NCBI GenBank assembly: GCA_964428935.1
Contig: CAYSAG010000146.1
Coordinates: 1 to 12,406 of the forward strand
DNA length: 12,406 nt
DNA from: JAADHY01 sp964428935
GTDB lineage: Bacteria; Planctomycetota; Planctomycetia; Planctomycetales; Planctomycetaceae
Direction: 5' to 3'
Shown here in pieces: positions 1 through 6,795 of the stretch; the first letter of the stretch is position 1; each line of letters opens with the position of its first letter. The notes under the pieces were generated by a model, which worked only from the letters and a program-made list of their open reading frames with translations, was not told the DNA's origin and did no database searches. A program made the translations under genes and the position numbers.

Positions 1-1
1 C

Positions 2-52
2 CGCTTAAAACTCTACGCCCTGCACCTGACACGCTACGAACTGATCGGCTAG
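2..52 (+). CDS. Possible C-terminal tail of a truncated gene
   Basis: From base 2 the second frame reads sixteen codons (RLKLYALHLTRYELIG) to a TAG at 50-52. The codons look ordinary for this genome, mostly C- or G-ending, and the tail is a plausible basic/hydrophobic protein end. If real, this is the 3' end of a rightward gene lying left of the window and convergent with the thioredoxin gene. The tail is far too short to assign a family, and the first frame is also open here, so this is a weak call. Confidence 0.3.
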   Translation, partial: RLKLYALHLTRYELIG

Positions 53-148
53 CCCTCACTCCCCATACCGCGCGCAATTATGTGACGAGCCCACAATTAC
101 GACTCCCTGCCCGCCCGGCTGAGCACAAACTGCTCCGGCTCCGCACAA

Positions 149-196
149 GCTCGACCGGCCCACTGCAAGTCCAGCGGGCTCCGTGCGACGTCGAGC
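149..196. terminator. Possible bidirectional hairpin in convergent gap
   Basis: An outer 7-bp inverted repeat (GCTCGAC at 149-155, GTCGAGC at 190-196) encloses a second stem (GCCCACTG at 158-165, CAGCGGGC at 172-179, one mismatch, 6-nt loop). It lies just downstream of the minus-strand thioredoxin gene stop at 210. No T-tract follows on either strand, so termination is only suggested by position and structure. Confidence 0.3.
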
Positions 197-209
197 GGCT
201 CAAAAGACG

Positions 210-1073
210 TCAGTACAAAGCCGTGGCCAGTCGGCGACGGTACTCACTGACCAGCGGCGAGCCTTCTCCCAGCGTGCTGAAAATTCGGAGCATGGTTTCC
301 TTAGCTTGCACGCCGGCGCCCGTCTTGTCTTTCTGCACCAGAGCCAAGCAGCGCTGCAAAGCTTCCTCGTACTGACCCGCCGCCGCCAACGCCTCGGCCA
401 ATTTGATCTGCAGTTCGTCGTCGTCCGGGTTTTGCTCGGCCTCTTTCCTCAACTCCGCCAAGTCGCCTGCCTCTTCCGCCGCCTGCTGCAACTGAAGCCG
501 CGACCGAATCTGCTCCGCTTCCGGTTCCAGAAACCCCCGCTTTTCCAGCTCGTCAATCAGCCTCTTCGCTTCGTCCGGACGGTTTTGTGCCAACAGCACG
601 CGAGCCAACCCGATTTTCGCCTGAGCGTTCTCGGGGTCGTTTTCGAGCGCCTGTCGGTACGTCCGCTCGGCCGCCGCCGGGTCGCTGACTTCCAACTGCT
701 TGGCCTGCTCGACAAGCTGCTCACCCACCGAAGGCACCAGCCCGTCGAACCACCGACGTAGCGTCTCCTCCGGAAGGACACCAACGAACTGGTCCACAGG
801 CTGTCCGTCTTTGAACGCCACGACGAACGGAATGCTTTGAATCTGCAAAGCCGCGGCAATGTCCGGGTTCTCGTCAATGTTGCACTTCGCCAGCAGCACT
901 CGGCCGCCCAATTCTTGGACGATTTTCTCCAACAGCGGTGCCAGCTGTCGGCAGGGACTGCACCAGGCCGCCCAAAAGTCGACGACAACCGGCACCTGCT
1001 TCGACCGCTCCAACACGTCCTGTCGGAACGTTCGACTCGTTGTGTCGAAAACCCACGAGCTGCCCGCGTTCAT
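210..1073 (-). CDS. cnoX: Thioredoxin-fold TPR co-chaperone, CnoX/YbbN family
   Basis: A 287-residue protein, close to the roughly 284 of E. coli YbbN. Residues 8-112 are a thioredoxin domain with the active site WCSPC (Cys38, Cys41) after the VVVDFWAAW strand, and the cis-proline loop SIPF at 80-83. Residues 117-287 are helical TPR-type repeats (for example DPAAAERTYRQALENDP) ending in the family-typical RRRLATALY. Family members hold unfolded clients and pass them to DnaK or GroEL and can protect client cysteines; this copy keeps both active-site cysteines, unlike E. coli YbbN. There is no signal peptide, so it should act in the cytoplasm and is not a cytochrome-maturation thioredoxin of CcmG/ResA type. 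The reading frame is open further upstream (to 1145), but ATG 1073 is preceded by AAAAAAGGT at a good distance and starts exactly where the conserved domain begins. It is transcribed away from the cytochrome genes and probably unrelated to them. Confidence 0.9.
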   Translation of the reverse strand: MNAGSSWVFDTTSRTFRQDVLERSKQVPVVVDFWAAWCSPCRQLAPLLEKIVQELGGRVLLAKCNIDENPDIAAALQIQSIPFVVAFKDGQPVDQFVGVLPEETLRRWFDGLVPSVGEQLVEQAKQLEVSDPAAAERTYRQALENDPENAQAKIGLARVLLAQNRPDEAKRLIDELEKRGFLEPEAEQIRSRLQLQQAAEEAGDLAELRKEAEQNPDDDELQIKLAEALAAAGQYEEALQRCLALVQKDKTGAGVQAKETMLRIFSTLGEGSPLVSEYRRRLATALY

Positions 1074-1579
1074 GACTGTGACCTTTTTTCGAGCTGAGTG
1101 ACGCGTCCGGTGGCGAGTGGTCGGCGGTTTGCCCAGACCCCACACCGTCGTGGCGGCTCCAGCCGACGGACGGCGAGAGCCTGAGTTTAGGGGATTGGGT
1201 TCGCCGCTTCAAACGTTGCTTTGCTGCAACGCGACGTGCCCCTCCCGCGCTCGGACCGTTGCGAAAAGTCAACGCTTCGGAAGACCGCTCGACTGGACGG
1301 CGCAACGCAACTCGCGACGGACCAACGAGTTGAGCGGCACCGACGGCGGCGGCCGTCTGTCGCGGCCCGGGCTTTGCGACGGCTCCGCGTTCGCCGTGTG
1401 CGGCCAGCGCGAACGCAGACGGGCGGGCCAGACCCTGGTCGTGCCGGCGGCCAGCTCGCCGCTTTTCCCGGCGACGGCCAGTCGGTTGCAGAAAAGGGGC
1501 GACGGCGGAAAGCAACCGCGGACGGTGGGGAGCGGGAAACTCGTCCAGACCGAGCAGCTCAAACGAAAGTAGAACAGCC
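1074..1579. other. Divergent intergenic region, no convincing gene
   Basis: About 500 bases between the leftward thioredoxin gene and the rightward small gene. Open frames here (for example plus 1117-1572, minus 1269-1562) give Arg/Pro/Ser-rich translations without family features and look like GC-rich chance frames. Promoters for both flanking genes should lie here, but I could not pick a confident -35/-10 pair. Three short inverted repeats cluster at 1214-1332 (separate entry). Confidence 0.6.
1214..1332. repeat. Cluster of three short inverted repeats
   Basis: Three stem-loops within 120 bases share a CAAC/GTTG theme. The first is CGTTGC (1214-1219) with GCAACG (1226-1231), loop 6. The second is CGTTG (1257-1261) with CAACG (1270-1274), loop 8. 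The third is CAACTCG (1308-1314) with CGAGTTG (1326-1332), loop 11. They sit in the divergent promoter region and could be operator half-sites or leader RNA structure, but short inverted repeats also arise by chance in GC-rich DNA. Confidence 0.3.
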
Positions 1580-1981
1580 ATGCAAATTGCAGGACTCGGT
1601 GCAGTCGGAACGAGCGGCGTTGTCGGTGGAACGGCAGTCGGAGCGGCCTCGGCCACCGGTTCAGGCGCCGCAGCCGGACTCGCCGGCACGTCCGGCGTCG
1701 CCGTCAACCCGGCCAGCACCACCCGTCTGAACTTGCTGGTGCAATTGCTGGACGGGTTCACGACGGCCGAAGTCCTCATGGCTCTCATGCTCGCCGCCGC
1801 GCTGAGCAAGAAAGACCGGTCGGACGACTCGTCCGCTCTGGGCGTGCTGGTAGGCTTGGCCCTGGCGAGCCAACTCCAGCAGTCCCTCGGCTCGCAACTG
1901 AACCTCCACCTGTCTCTCCCCTCCGACGGGCTCACCGCGGCCGCCCCAACGCCCAGCTGGACGCTCAACGTTTGGGCTTGA
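1580..1981 (+). CDS. Hypothetical small Gly/Ala-rich protein, 133 residues
   Basis: I do not recognise the family. Residues 1-45 are very rich in Gly, Ala, Ser and Val (MQIAGLGAVGTSGVVGG at the start) with no charged residue. Residues 49-75 form an amphipathic to hydrophobic helix (LLVQLLDGFTTAEVLMALML), followed by a charged turn (SKKDRSDDSS, 76-85), a second hydrophobic helix (LGVLVGLALASQL, 87-99) and a Leu/Ser-rich tail. No Sec cleavage site is obvious; the two helices could be membrane-associated or pack as a hairpin. Codon use (third positions mostly G/C) and a hairpin 13 bases after the stop support a real gene, although the ribosome-binding site (GAAAG about 9 bases before ATG) is weak. 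It stands alone, about 570 bases before the cytochrome pair, so no link to electron transfer can be claimed. Confidence 0.6.
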   Translation: MQIAGLGAVGTSGVVGGTAVGAASATGSGAAAGLAGTSGVAVNPASTTRLNLLVQLLDGFTTAEVLMALMLAAALSKKDRSDDSSALGVLVGLALASQLQQSLGSQLNLHLSLPSDGLTAAAPTPSWTLNVWA

Positions 1982-1994
1982 GCCGGACAGGTTG

Positions 1995-2017
1995 AGGCAA
2001 ACGCCCGGGCGTTGCCT
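1995..2017 (+). terminator. Hairpin just after the small hypothetical gene
   Basis: AGGCAA-A-CGCCC faces GGGCG-TTGCCT: a near-perfect 11-bp stem with one bulged A, beginning 13 bases after the TGA at 1979-1981. The position fits a transcription terminator. No T-run follows, so it may act weakly, with Rho, or as a 3' stabilising structure. Confidence 0.45.
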
Positions 2018-2494
2018 GCGGCTCCAGCGACTCCGCCGTTGAGCTCGGCCCCGCTTTGCAGACTCGGACCGCCGCCTCAAGAAGGCCCTTTCCCGTCCGC
2101 GCTGGCGGCGTTCTGGAGCGGGCCGAGCGGGTTGGACGGGTCCGGACCGTGGATCGGTTTCCGACCGTGCCAGCTTGCTCAGGCCCCGGTTTTTTCCTCT
2201 TCGGCAGACTCGCCCTTGTCCCCTCGCCTTTCGGAACCCTTCCAACCAGAACTCGTCGTTCCCACAGCTCGCCGATTTTGCCGCACGGGCAGTGCGTCCC
2301 GTCCGCTCGGTCTTTTGCCCAGATTCCCGCAAGTCCGTCTTTTCGGTAGGAACGGGTCAAGGCCGTCCACTGCGAAAGTCGAAAAAAACAACACGGCATG
2401 GTCCTAATTGGCGGAGGTCTGGTTTTTTTGGCCGGGCTTCGCGCAACGGAGGACGGTCTGACGCAGAGCCCCGGATTGGCTGGGCATGTTGGGT

Positions 2495-2514
2495 GGTCCG
2501 GTGCGGTCCGGTGG
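2495..2514. repeat. Tandem 10-mer repeat before cytochrome gene
   Basis: GGTCCGGTGC at 2495-2504 is followed directly by GGTCCGGTGG at 2505-2514, 37 bases before the chosen GTG start. The GGTCCGG core also forms the palindrome at 2139-2148. Tandem half-sites at this position could bind a regulator, but the core is short and expected a few times by chance at this GC content. Confidence 0.3.
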
Positions 2515-2537
2515 ATGAACCAGCCGGTCAGATTTGT

Positions 2538-2543
2538 GGGAGG
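2538..2543 (+). promoter_or_regulatory. Strong ribosome-binding site deciding a GTG start
   Basis: GGGAGG lies 7 bases (CGAGACT) before GTG 2551. The two in-frame ATG codons upstream (2398 and 2515) lack an equally good Shine-Dalgarno sequence, and starting at 2551 gives a compact lipoprotein signal peptide. Confidence 0.7.
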
Positions 2544-2550
2544 CGAGACT

Positions 2551-4026
2551 GTGCGAAGGCTAGCTCGATGGGCGAAGACGCGGCCCAGAACTGCGCTGGG
2601 TCTTTCCGTGCTGGTAGCGTTGGCGCTGGTGAGTGCCTCTTGTCGGTCGCCGCAAACCCACCAGAGCGTCACCAAGGTGGACGACGGGTGGCCGAAGGCG
2701 ACGACCCGGTTCCAGACGGTTGCTCACTGGCGCATGCGAGCGGAGCTGCCGGTGGTGGAGGGGGCGGAGTACGTCGGAGACGACGAACTCTGTGCAGTGT
2801 GCCACGAAGCTTACGCGAATTACTTCCAGAAGAACGTGCACCGCGGAATCCACGAAGGGCAGTCGTGCGAAGGGTGCCACGGCCCGGCCAGCCGGCACTT
2901 GGAAACGCGCGGCAAGGAGCCGGGAATGATTCTGAGCTTCAAGACAATGGAACCGGCTCAGAAGTCCGAGGTCTGCTCGAAGTGCCACGAGCAGGACCAG
3001 TGCTCGCCAGCCGCCCAGTTCCGCTACTCCACGCACGCCCACCGCGGCGTGGCCTGCACCGACTGCCACCGAGCTCACTACAACGTCCCACCCGGCACGC
3101 CGCCGACGACCGAGCTGGGTTTGAACGAACCGATTCGAAAGAAAGCGACTGCTCGGTTGGCGAGGTTTACCGAAGAGCAGTCTGAGTCGCTTCGGGGCAC
3201 GTCGAACGCTTTGGGAGCGGTGGCGCCGGACGTGTGCTACAAGTGCCACGGTGACATGGTCGTCTACCAGCAGCTGGCCGGTCCGCACCAAATCTGCGGT
3301 CCGAACGGCTTCAACTGCACGACCTGCCACAACCCGCACGGTCAGGTGGTGGAAGAGAGCCGCCGAGACCTGTGCCTGCAGTGTCACAACACCGACGCAC
3401 CGACCATGGCCTTCCACTCGTCGACGCATGACTTGGCGGGAGTGGCTTGCACGGACTGCCACGACCCGCACCCGAAGACCGACGTGCCACGAGTCGTGAA
3501 CGTCAACCACGAACGCGTGAAGCGGCCTCCGCGCCAACCCATGTCGGTTGACGAACCAGACGCTTGCTACCAGTGCCACCAAAAAATCTACGCGCTGGCC
3601 GCGCTTCCGTCTCACCACCCAATCCGCGAGGGCAAAATGGTCTGCTCGGACTGCCACGACCCGCACGGCCAGTCCGACGACGACCTGAAAGAGGCGTCGC
3701 TGAACCAGGTCTGTTACAAGTGCCACGCCGACAAAGAAGGTCCCTTTGCGTTCGAACACCCGCCGGCCAGCGAGAACTGCGGGTACTGCCACGAAGCACA
3801 CGGCACGGTTGCCAACAACTTGCTTCGGCAGCCACCCACCTTCCTGTGCTTGCGTTGTCACACCGGTCACCGAAGCGGGTTGTACAACACGGACGAAGAC
3901 CCAGACCTGCAGCGGAACCTGTACACGAACTGCACCTACTGTCACAAGCAGATTCACGGCAGCGACCTGCCTTCGCAGACCGGCTTGCTGCCCGCCGGCA
4001 CTTACGGACATCGGTTGACCCGGTAA
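2551..4026 (+). CDS. 14-heme MtrA/DmsE-type c cytochrome, probable lipoprotein
   Basis: A 491-residue cytochrome starting at GTG. Residues 1-13 are basic, 14-30 hydrophobic, and LVSASC gives a lipobox with Cys31. Fourteen CXXCH motifs begin at residues 81, 106, 142, 169, 229, 256, 275, 300, 339, 365, 388, 410, 433 and 461. The first block (CAVCHEAY, CEGCHGPASRH) and last block (SHHPIREGKMVCSDCHDPHG, then CTYCHKQIHGSD) follow the MtrA/DmsE/PioA pattern of outer-membrane electron-conduit cytochromes. That family normally has ten hemes, so four are extra. A heme-free stretch (174-228) separates motifs 4 and 5. The usual role is to sit inside an outer-membrane barrel and pass electrons between periplasm and cell surface; the next gene, 92 bases downstream, encodes a candidate barrel. 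The frame is open upstream to ATG 2398, giving 51 extra residues that look non-native. Assignment to the broad family is firm from motifs; substrate and electron direction are unknown. Confidence 0.9.
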   Translation: MRRLARWAKTRPRTALGLSVLVALALVSASCRSPQTHQSVTKVDDGWPKATTRFQTVAHWRMRAELPVVEGAEYVGDDELCAVCHEAYANYFQKNVHRGIHEGQSCEGCHGPASRHLETRGKEPGMILSFKTMEPAQKSEVCSKCHEQDQCSPAAQFRYSTHAHRGVACTDCHRAHYNVPPGTPPTTELGLNEPIRKKATARLARFTEEQSESLRGTSNALGAVAPDVCYKCHGDMVVYQQLAGPHQICGPNGFNCTTCHNPHGQVVEESRRDLCLQCHNTDAPTMAFHSSTHDLAGVACTDCHDPHPKTDVPRVVNVNHERVKRPPRQPMSVDEPDACYQCHQKIYALAALPSHHPIREGKMVCSDCHDPHGQSDDDLKEASLNQVCYKCHADKEGPFAFEHPPASENCGYCHEAHGTVANNLLRQPPTFLCLRCHTGHRSGLYNTDEDPDLQRNLYTNCTYCHKQIHGSDLPSQTGLLPAGTYGHRLTR

Positions 4027-4106
4027 GGTCTTCCCGTGCCAAACCGGAAGCGATTGGGTTTGGGAAAGGCGAGTCCAACGGCAATCGGCAAGAAAGCGTT
4101 ACCCTC

Positions 4107-4112
4107 GGGGGG
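4107..4112 (+). promoter_or_regulatory. G-rich ribosome-binding site of the barrel gene
   Basis: A run of six G lies 6 bases before ATG 4119. The reading frame is open upstream into the cytochrome gene, so this site and the Sec signal peptide that follows decide the start. Confidence 0.5.
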
Positions 4113-4118
4113 CAAGTA

Positions 4119-6290
4119 ATGACTACGAAGACTCGATTCGCAGCGGTCGCTGTGGCCGTCTTGGTGCTGCCACTGTTGGCAGCGGCTGGCGAACCGACTG
4201 GACTGCAAGAGACAACGTGGACGTCTCCGGACCAAGTCTTCCAAGACAGCACATTGCCGCCGGGCGCCTTGGTCGTTCGAGGCCAGTCGGCCGACGGCTG
4301 GTCGCAAACCGCTCTGCGGTTCGGTTGGTGGGGCATCAGCACCGACGGCAGTCAGCGAAAAATCGGCGAGTGGCAAGACGTTGAGTCCTCGCCGTTCTGG
4401 GACGTCGACCGACTCTTCAGCAACGGCGTCATGTCGTACGACGTGTCGGCCACCGGCACCGACAACGAGACGACCGACGTCGGCCTGCGGTTGTACACGC
4501 CGACCATTGCCGCGCGAGTCGACTACCAGCGTTACCTGCACCGTGTCGACCACTACAACTGGCAGAGCTGGCGCCAGGACGTCACGCAGCCGCCCTACAA
4601 CCAAGACGACCAGTTCATTGTCAACGACCTGGACCAAGGCGTTGAGAACACCATTCGCGTCCAAGAGCTCGACATTCGGCTGAAGGGCGACCTGAGCGAA
4701 AACATTCGGTGGCGTTTGAACCTGTGGGGCATGAGAAAGCACGGACAACGCGAGGCCAGCGCAGTCGCTCACTGCGAACCCGGCGGCGTGGCAGTGGCTG
4801 GCGGAGCGATTCCCGCCTGTCACGCCGTCAGCCAGCAGCAGACAATCGACTGGCTGACTATGGAAATCGAGCCGGTCCTCGAAGCCAACTTCGGCCGCGT
4901 CAGTGTGCAGTACTCACGGCCCATGAGGTCGTTCACGCAGAGTGACGAGTTGGTCACGCGCGACTACTCGCCCACAATCGGCTTGGCCGGCTTTTCCGGC
5001 ACCGACGTGCCCTACGCTGTCGTCCCCGAGAACTTCTCCCAGGTCGACAAGCTGCGAATCCGCGCTCGCCTGACGGACTACACCGAGGCTTACGCCTACC
5101 TCTACAACGGCGGAACCAAGAACAAGTCGCTGTCCTTCAGCCGGTACATCAACGGCTGGGACCTGCGTCTGATCAACCGGTCCATCGACGGTCTCAGCCT
5201 GACCGGCTACTACAAGCGAGACAACCAGCGCACGCAGGTACTGCCGCCCAACCCGCACGACGAGGTGGCTGCTCTGCGGCTTTCGCCAGGACAAATCTTC
5301 CGCCTGGTCAACCGCGACCTGACCCGCGCCGGCGTGAAGGCCCGGTGGCGTCCGTTCCGTGACCGGTACGACTCCATTTGGCGAGGGCTTTCGCTGGGCG
5401 CCGGCTACGAGTACCGGATTCTGGAGCGGGACTACACGGAGTGGCACGAAGGGTTCGCTCAACCAGACACCAAGAGCAACATTTTGACCCTGCGAACCGA
5501 CATGAACTGGAACGCCCAGTTCGACTCCTTCATTCGCTACCGCATGGCCATTCACTCCGACCCGCTCTACGGCGTCGACGGCATTTTCACCGACCCGCTG
5601 GCCGGCCCCGTGCCGTACCAAGCGGCGCGGTCCTCGCTGCCCGAACAGGAAGACCTGATTGAATTCGGCGGAACCTGGATGCCCGCGGACAACTTCGTCT
5701 GCACGGCCACCATCGGAATCGAGGCCCGTCGTGCCTCAGCCACAGGCTCGCCAATCATCAACAACTTCGACGAGGACAACTACCCAATGACGTTCACCGT
5801 GTGGTACTCGCCAACCGAACGGTGGAACGTCTCGGGCGGCCTGGCCTACTTGTCGAACTGGATCGACCAAGACATTACGCTCGGCCGCGACAACGACCCC
5901 AACAGCCGCTTCTACCAGTACACGTTTCCGTGGAGCTACGGCGGTCGAGCGCAAGTGGTCAACTTCGGCAGCACCTACCAGCTGACGGACCGCTTGACCC
6001 TGCTCTTGCAACTGGAGTGGACGCAGTCGAGGGACTTCTTCGAACGCTTCCCAGACCCGTCCACCAATGTGCTGGCCGACTGGAGCAACGTGCGGTACTA
6101 CTCCGACGTCCGCATTGAAACCACTCGGCTAGCCTTCGGCTTGGACTACGCGTTCAACGAGTGCCTGAGCTGCTACTTCCGCTACAACTGGTTCGACTAC
6201 GAGGACCAGTCGCAAAACATCGACCCGGAAATCGACGACGTCAGCGGAACAGCTCACATGTTCCTGGTGGGCGTGTCGGCTCTGTATTGA
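4119..6290 (+). CDS. Putative outer-membrane beta-barrel of MtrB/PioB-like porin-cytochrome conduit
   Basis: A 723-residue protein. Residues 1-23 are a Sec signal peptide (MTTKTRF, a hydrophobic stretch, then LLAAAG). The rest has the look of a large outer-membrane barrel: alternating polar and aromatic strands (LEWTQSRDF, SCYFRYNWFDYED), many Tyr/Trp girdle residues, acidic loops, and an aromatic C-terminal residue (SALY) as outer-membrane insertion signals often have. It follows the 14-heme cytochrome by 92 bases in the same direction, the arrangement of mtrA-mtrB, pioA-pioB and related conduits in which the barrel sheathes the cytochrome. I infer this role from architecture and context; direct homology to MtrB would need a profile search. 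Unusual points are a CX14CH motif (Cys219, Cys234, His235), a CLSC pair at 682-685 near the end, and a single Cys528. The frame extends back to 3564 inside the upstream gene, but that part is an out-of-frame shadow of it. Confidence 0.75.
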   Translation: MTTKTRFAAVAVAVLVLPLLAAAGEPTGLQETTWTSPDQVFQDSTLPPGALVVRGQSADGWSQTALRFGWWGISTDGSQRKIGEWQDVESSPFWDVDRLFSNGVMSYDVSATGTDNETTDVGLRLYTPTIAARVDYQRYLHRVDHYNWQSWRQDVTQPPYNQDDQFIVNDLDQGVENTIRVQELDIRLKGDLSENIRWRLNLWGMRKHGQREASAVAHCEPGGVAVAGGAIPACHAVSQQQTIDWLTMEIEPVLEANFGRVSVQYSRPMRSFTQSDELVTRDYSPTIGLAGFSGTDVPYAVVPENFSQVDKLRIRARLTDYTEAYAYLYNGGTKNKSLSFSRYINGWDLRLINRSIDGLSLTGYYKRDNQRTQVLPPNPHDEVAALRLSPGQIFRLVNRDLTRAGVKARWRPFRDRYDSIWRGLSLGAGYEYRILERDYTEWHEGFAQPDTKSNILTLRTDMNWNAQFDSFIRYRMAIHSDPLYGVDGIFTDPLAGPVPYQAARSSLPEQEDLIEFGGTWMPADNFVCTATIGIEARRASATGSPIINNFDEDNYPMTFTVWYSPTERWNVSGGLAYLSNWIDQDITLGRDNDPNSRFYQYTFPWSYGGRAQVVNFGSTYQLTDRLTLLLQLEWTQSRDFFERFPDPSTNVLADWSNVRYYSDVRIETTRLAFGLDYAFNECLSCYFRYNWFDYEDQSQNIDPEIDDVSGTAHMFLVGVSALY

Positions 6291-6561
6291 CCCGACGAGG
6301 TCCGGTCTGCGAACCAGTGGCCGCCGCACCGCAGCGTTGCGACCCGAGAACGGTTCGGTTGGAGGCGTGATGGGCGGAGCGGGGAGCGCGGAAAAGGAAG
6401 GGGCTGGAAAAACGTCCGACAAAGGGACGAAGCCGAAAAAGCCCGACGTCTTCCCAGGCTGCTCGCCGCAGTCCCCGCGACGGCCTTCTCGGCGGACCAC
6501 CACCCCAGCTCGACGGCCGCCTGCCGGCCGGTTGGAGCGGCATTTCGACGCTGGCTCACCT

Positions 6562-6615
6562 CGAGACCGCTGGTCCCTCGCTACCAACCGGGCGACCAGC
6601 GGTCTTGTTCTTTTT
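6562..6615 (+). terminator. Intrinsic terminator of the conduit operon
   Basis: A perfect 12-bp inverted repeat (AGACCGCTGGTC at 6564-6575, GACCAGCGGTCT at 6594-6605), extendable by a G-U and a C-G pair, has an 18-nt loop and is followed by TTC and five T (6608-6615). This is the classic stem plus U-tract for plus-strand transcription. It lies about 270 bases after the barrel gene stop, so the operon would end here with a long 3' untranslated stretch. Confidence 0.65.
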
Positions 6616-6700
6616 GCTCGCTGCACACCCGCGCTCGCTACTGAGCCGCTCCAGCTGCCGAGGAAACAGCCAGCGCTACGAGCAACGGATGCGGAAGTTC

Positions 6701-6724
6701 GTCCGAACGGCGTCCCGGTCGGAC
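6701..6724 (-). terminator. Possible terminator hairpin of the minus operon
   Basis: GTCCGA (6701-6706) pairs with TCGGAC (6719-6724), then one mismatch and CGG/CCG around a CGTC tetraloop. It is about 72 bases beyond the stop of the last minus-strand gene. No U-tract follows, so the assignment rests on structure and position. Confidence 0.3.
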
Positions 6725-6795
6725 AGTCCAACAAGGACCCCGGTGTGCTCGCGACACGGACCGTCCCGTCCCTGCCCCGACATTTGCTCCCCGCG

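Larger units (their letters stand above)
1982..2550. other. Intergenic region upstream of the cytochrome pair
   Basis: About 570 bases without a convincing gene. Beyond the hairpin at 1995-2017 it holds a 10-bp palindrome GGTCCGGACC (2139-2148) and a tandem 10-mer GGTCCGGTGC/GGTCCGGTGG (2495-2514). The frame of the downstream cytochrome is open back to an ATG at 2398, but the strong ribosome-binding site favours GTG 2551. Open frames here (2012-2407 and a long one from 2175) have Pro/Arg/Ser-rich chance-like translations. The promoter of the cytochrome operon should lie here; none is obvious. Confidence 0.55.
6291..6795. other. Convergent intergenic region
   Basis: About 500 bases between the 3' ends of the rightward conduit genes and the leftward cytochrome b/c operon. 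No convincing gene: open frames here encode Arg/Pro/Ser-rich chance peptides or are tails of antisense frames. It holds an intrinsic terminator for the plus strand (6562-6615) and a hairpin that may serve the minus strand (6701-6724). Confidence 0.6.

Noticed and set aside
210..1073. Thioredoxin as a cytochrome c maturation factor for the neighbouring cytochromes
   Set aside because: No signal peptide or membrane anchor, and the TPR tail marks it as a cytoplasmic CnoX/YbbN co-chaperone transcribed away from the cytochromes.
874..1968. Long minus-strand frame covering the intergenic region and the 133-residue gene
   Set aside because: It overlaps the thioredoxin domain in another frame and has chance-like Arg/Ala/Pro composition; the thioredoxin frame is certain.
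2175..3185. 336-residue plus-strand frame entering the cytochrome gene in another phase
   Set aside because: Loses the heme motifs, is Arg/Gly-rich, and conflicts with the verified frame.
2560..4011. Long open frame on the minus strand opposite the 14-heme cytochrome
   Set aside because: Val/Arg-rich translation produced by the reverse complement of repeated Cys-His codons; no domains, and it lies wholly antisense to a motif-confirmed gene.
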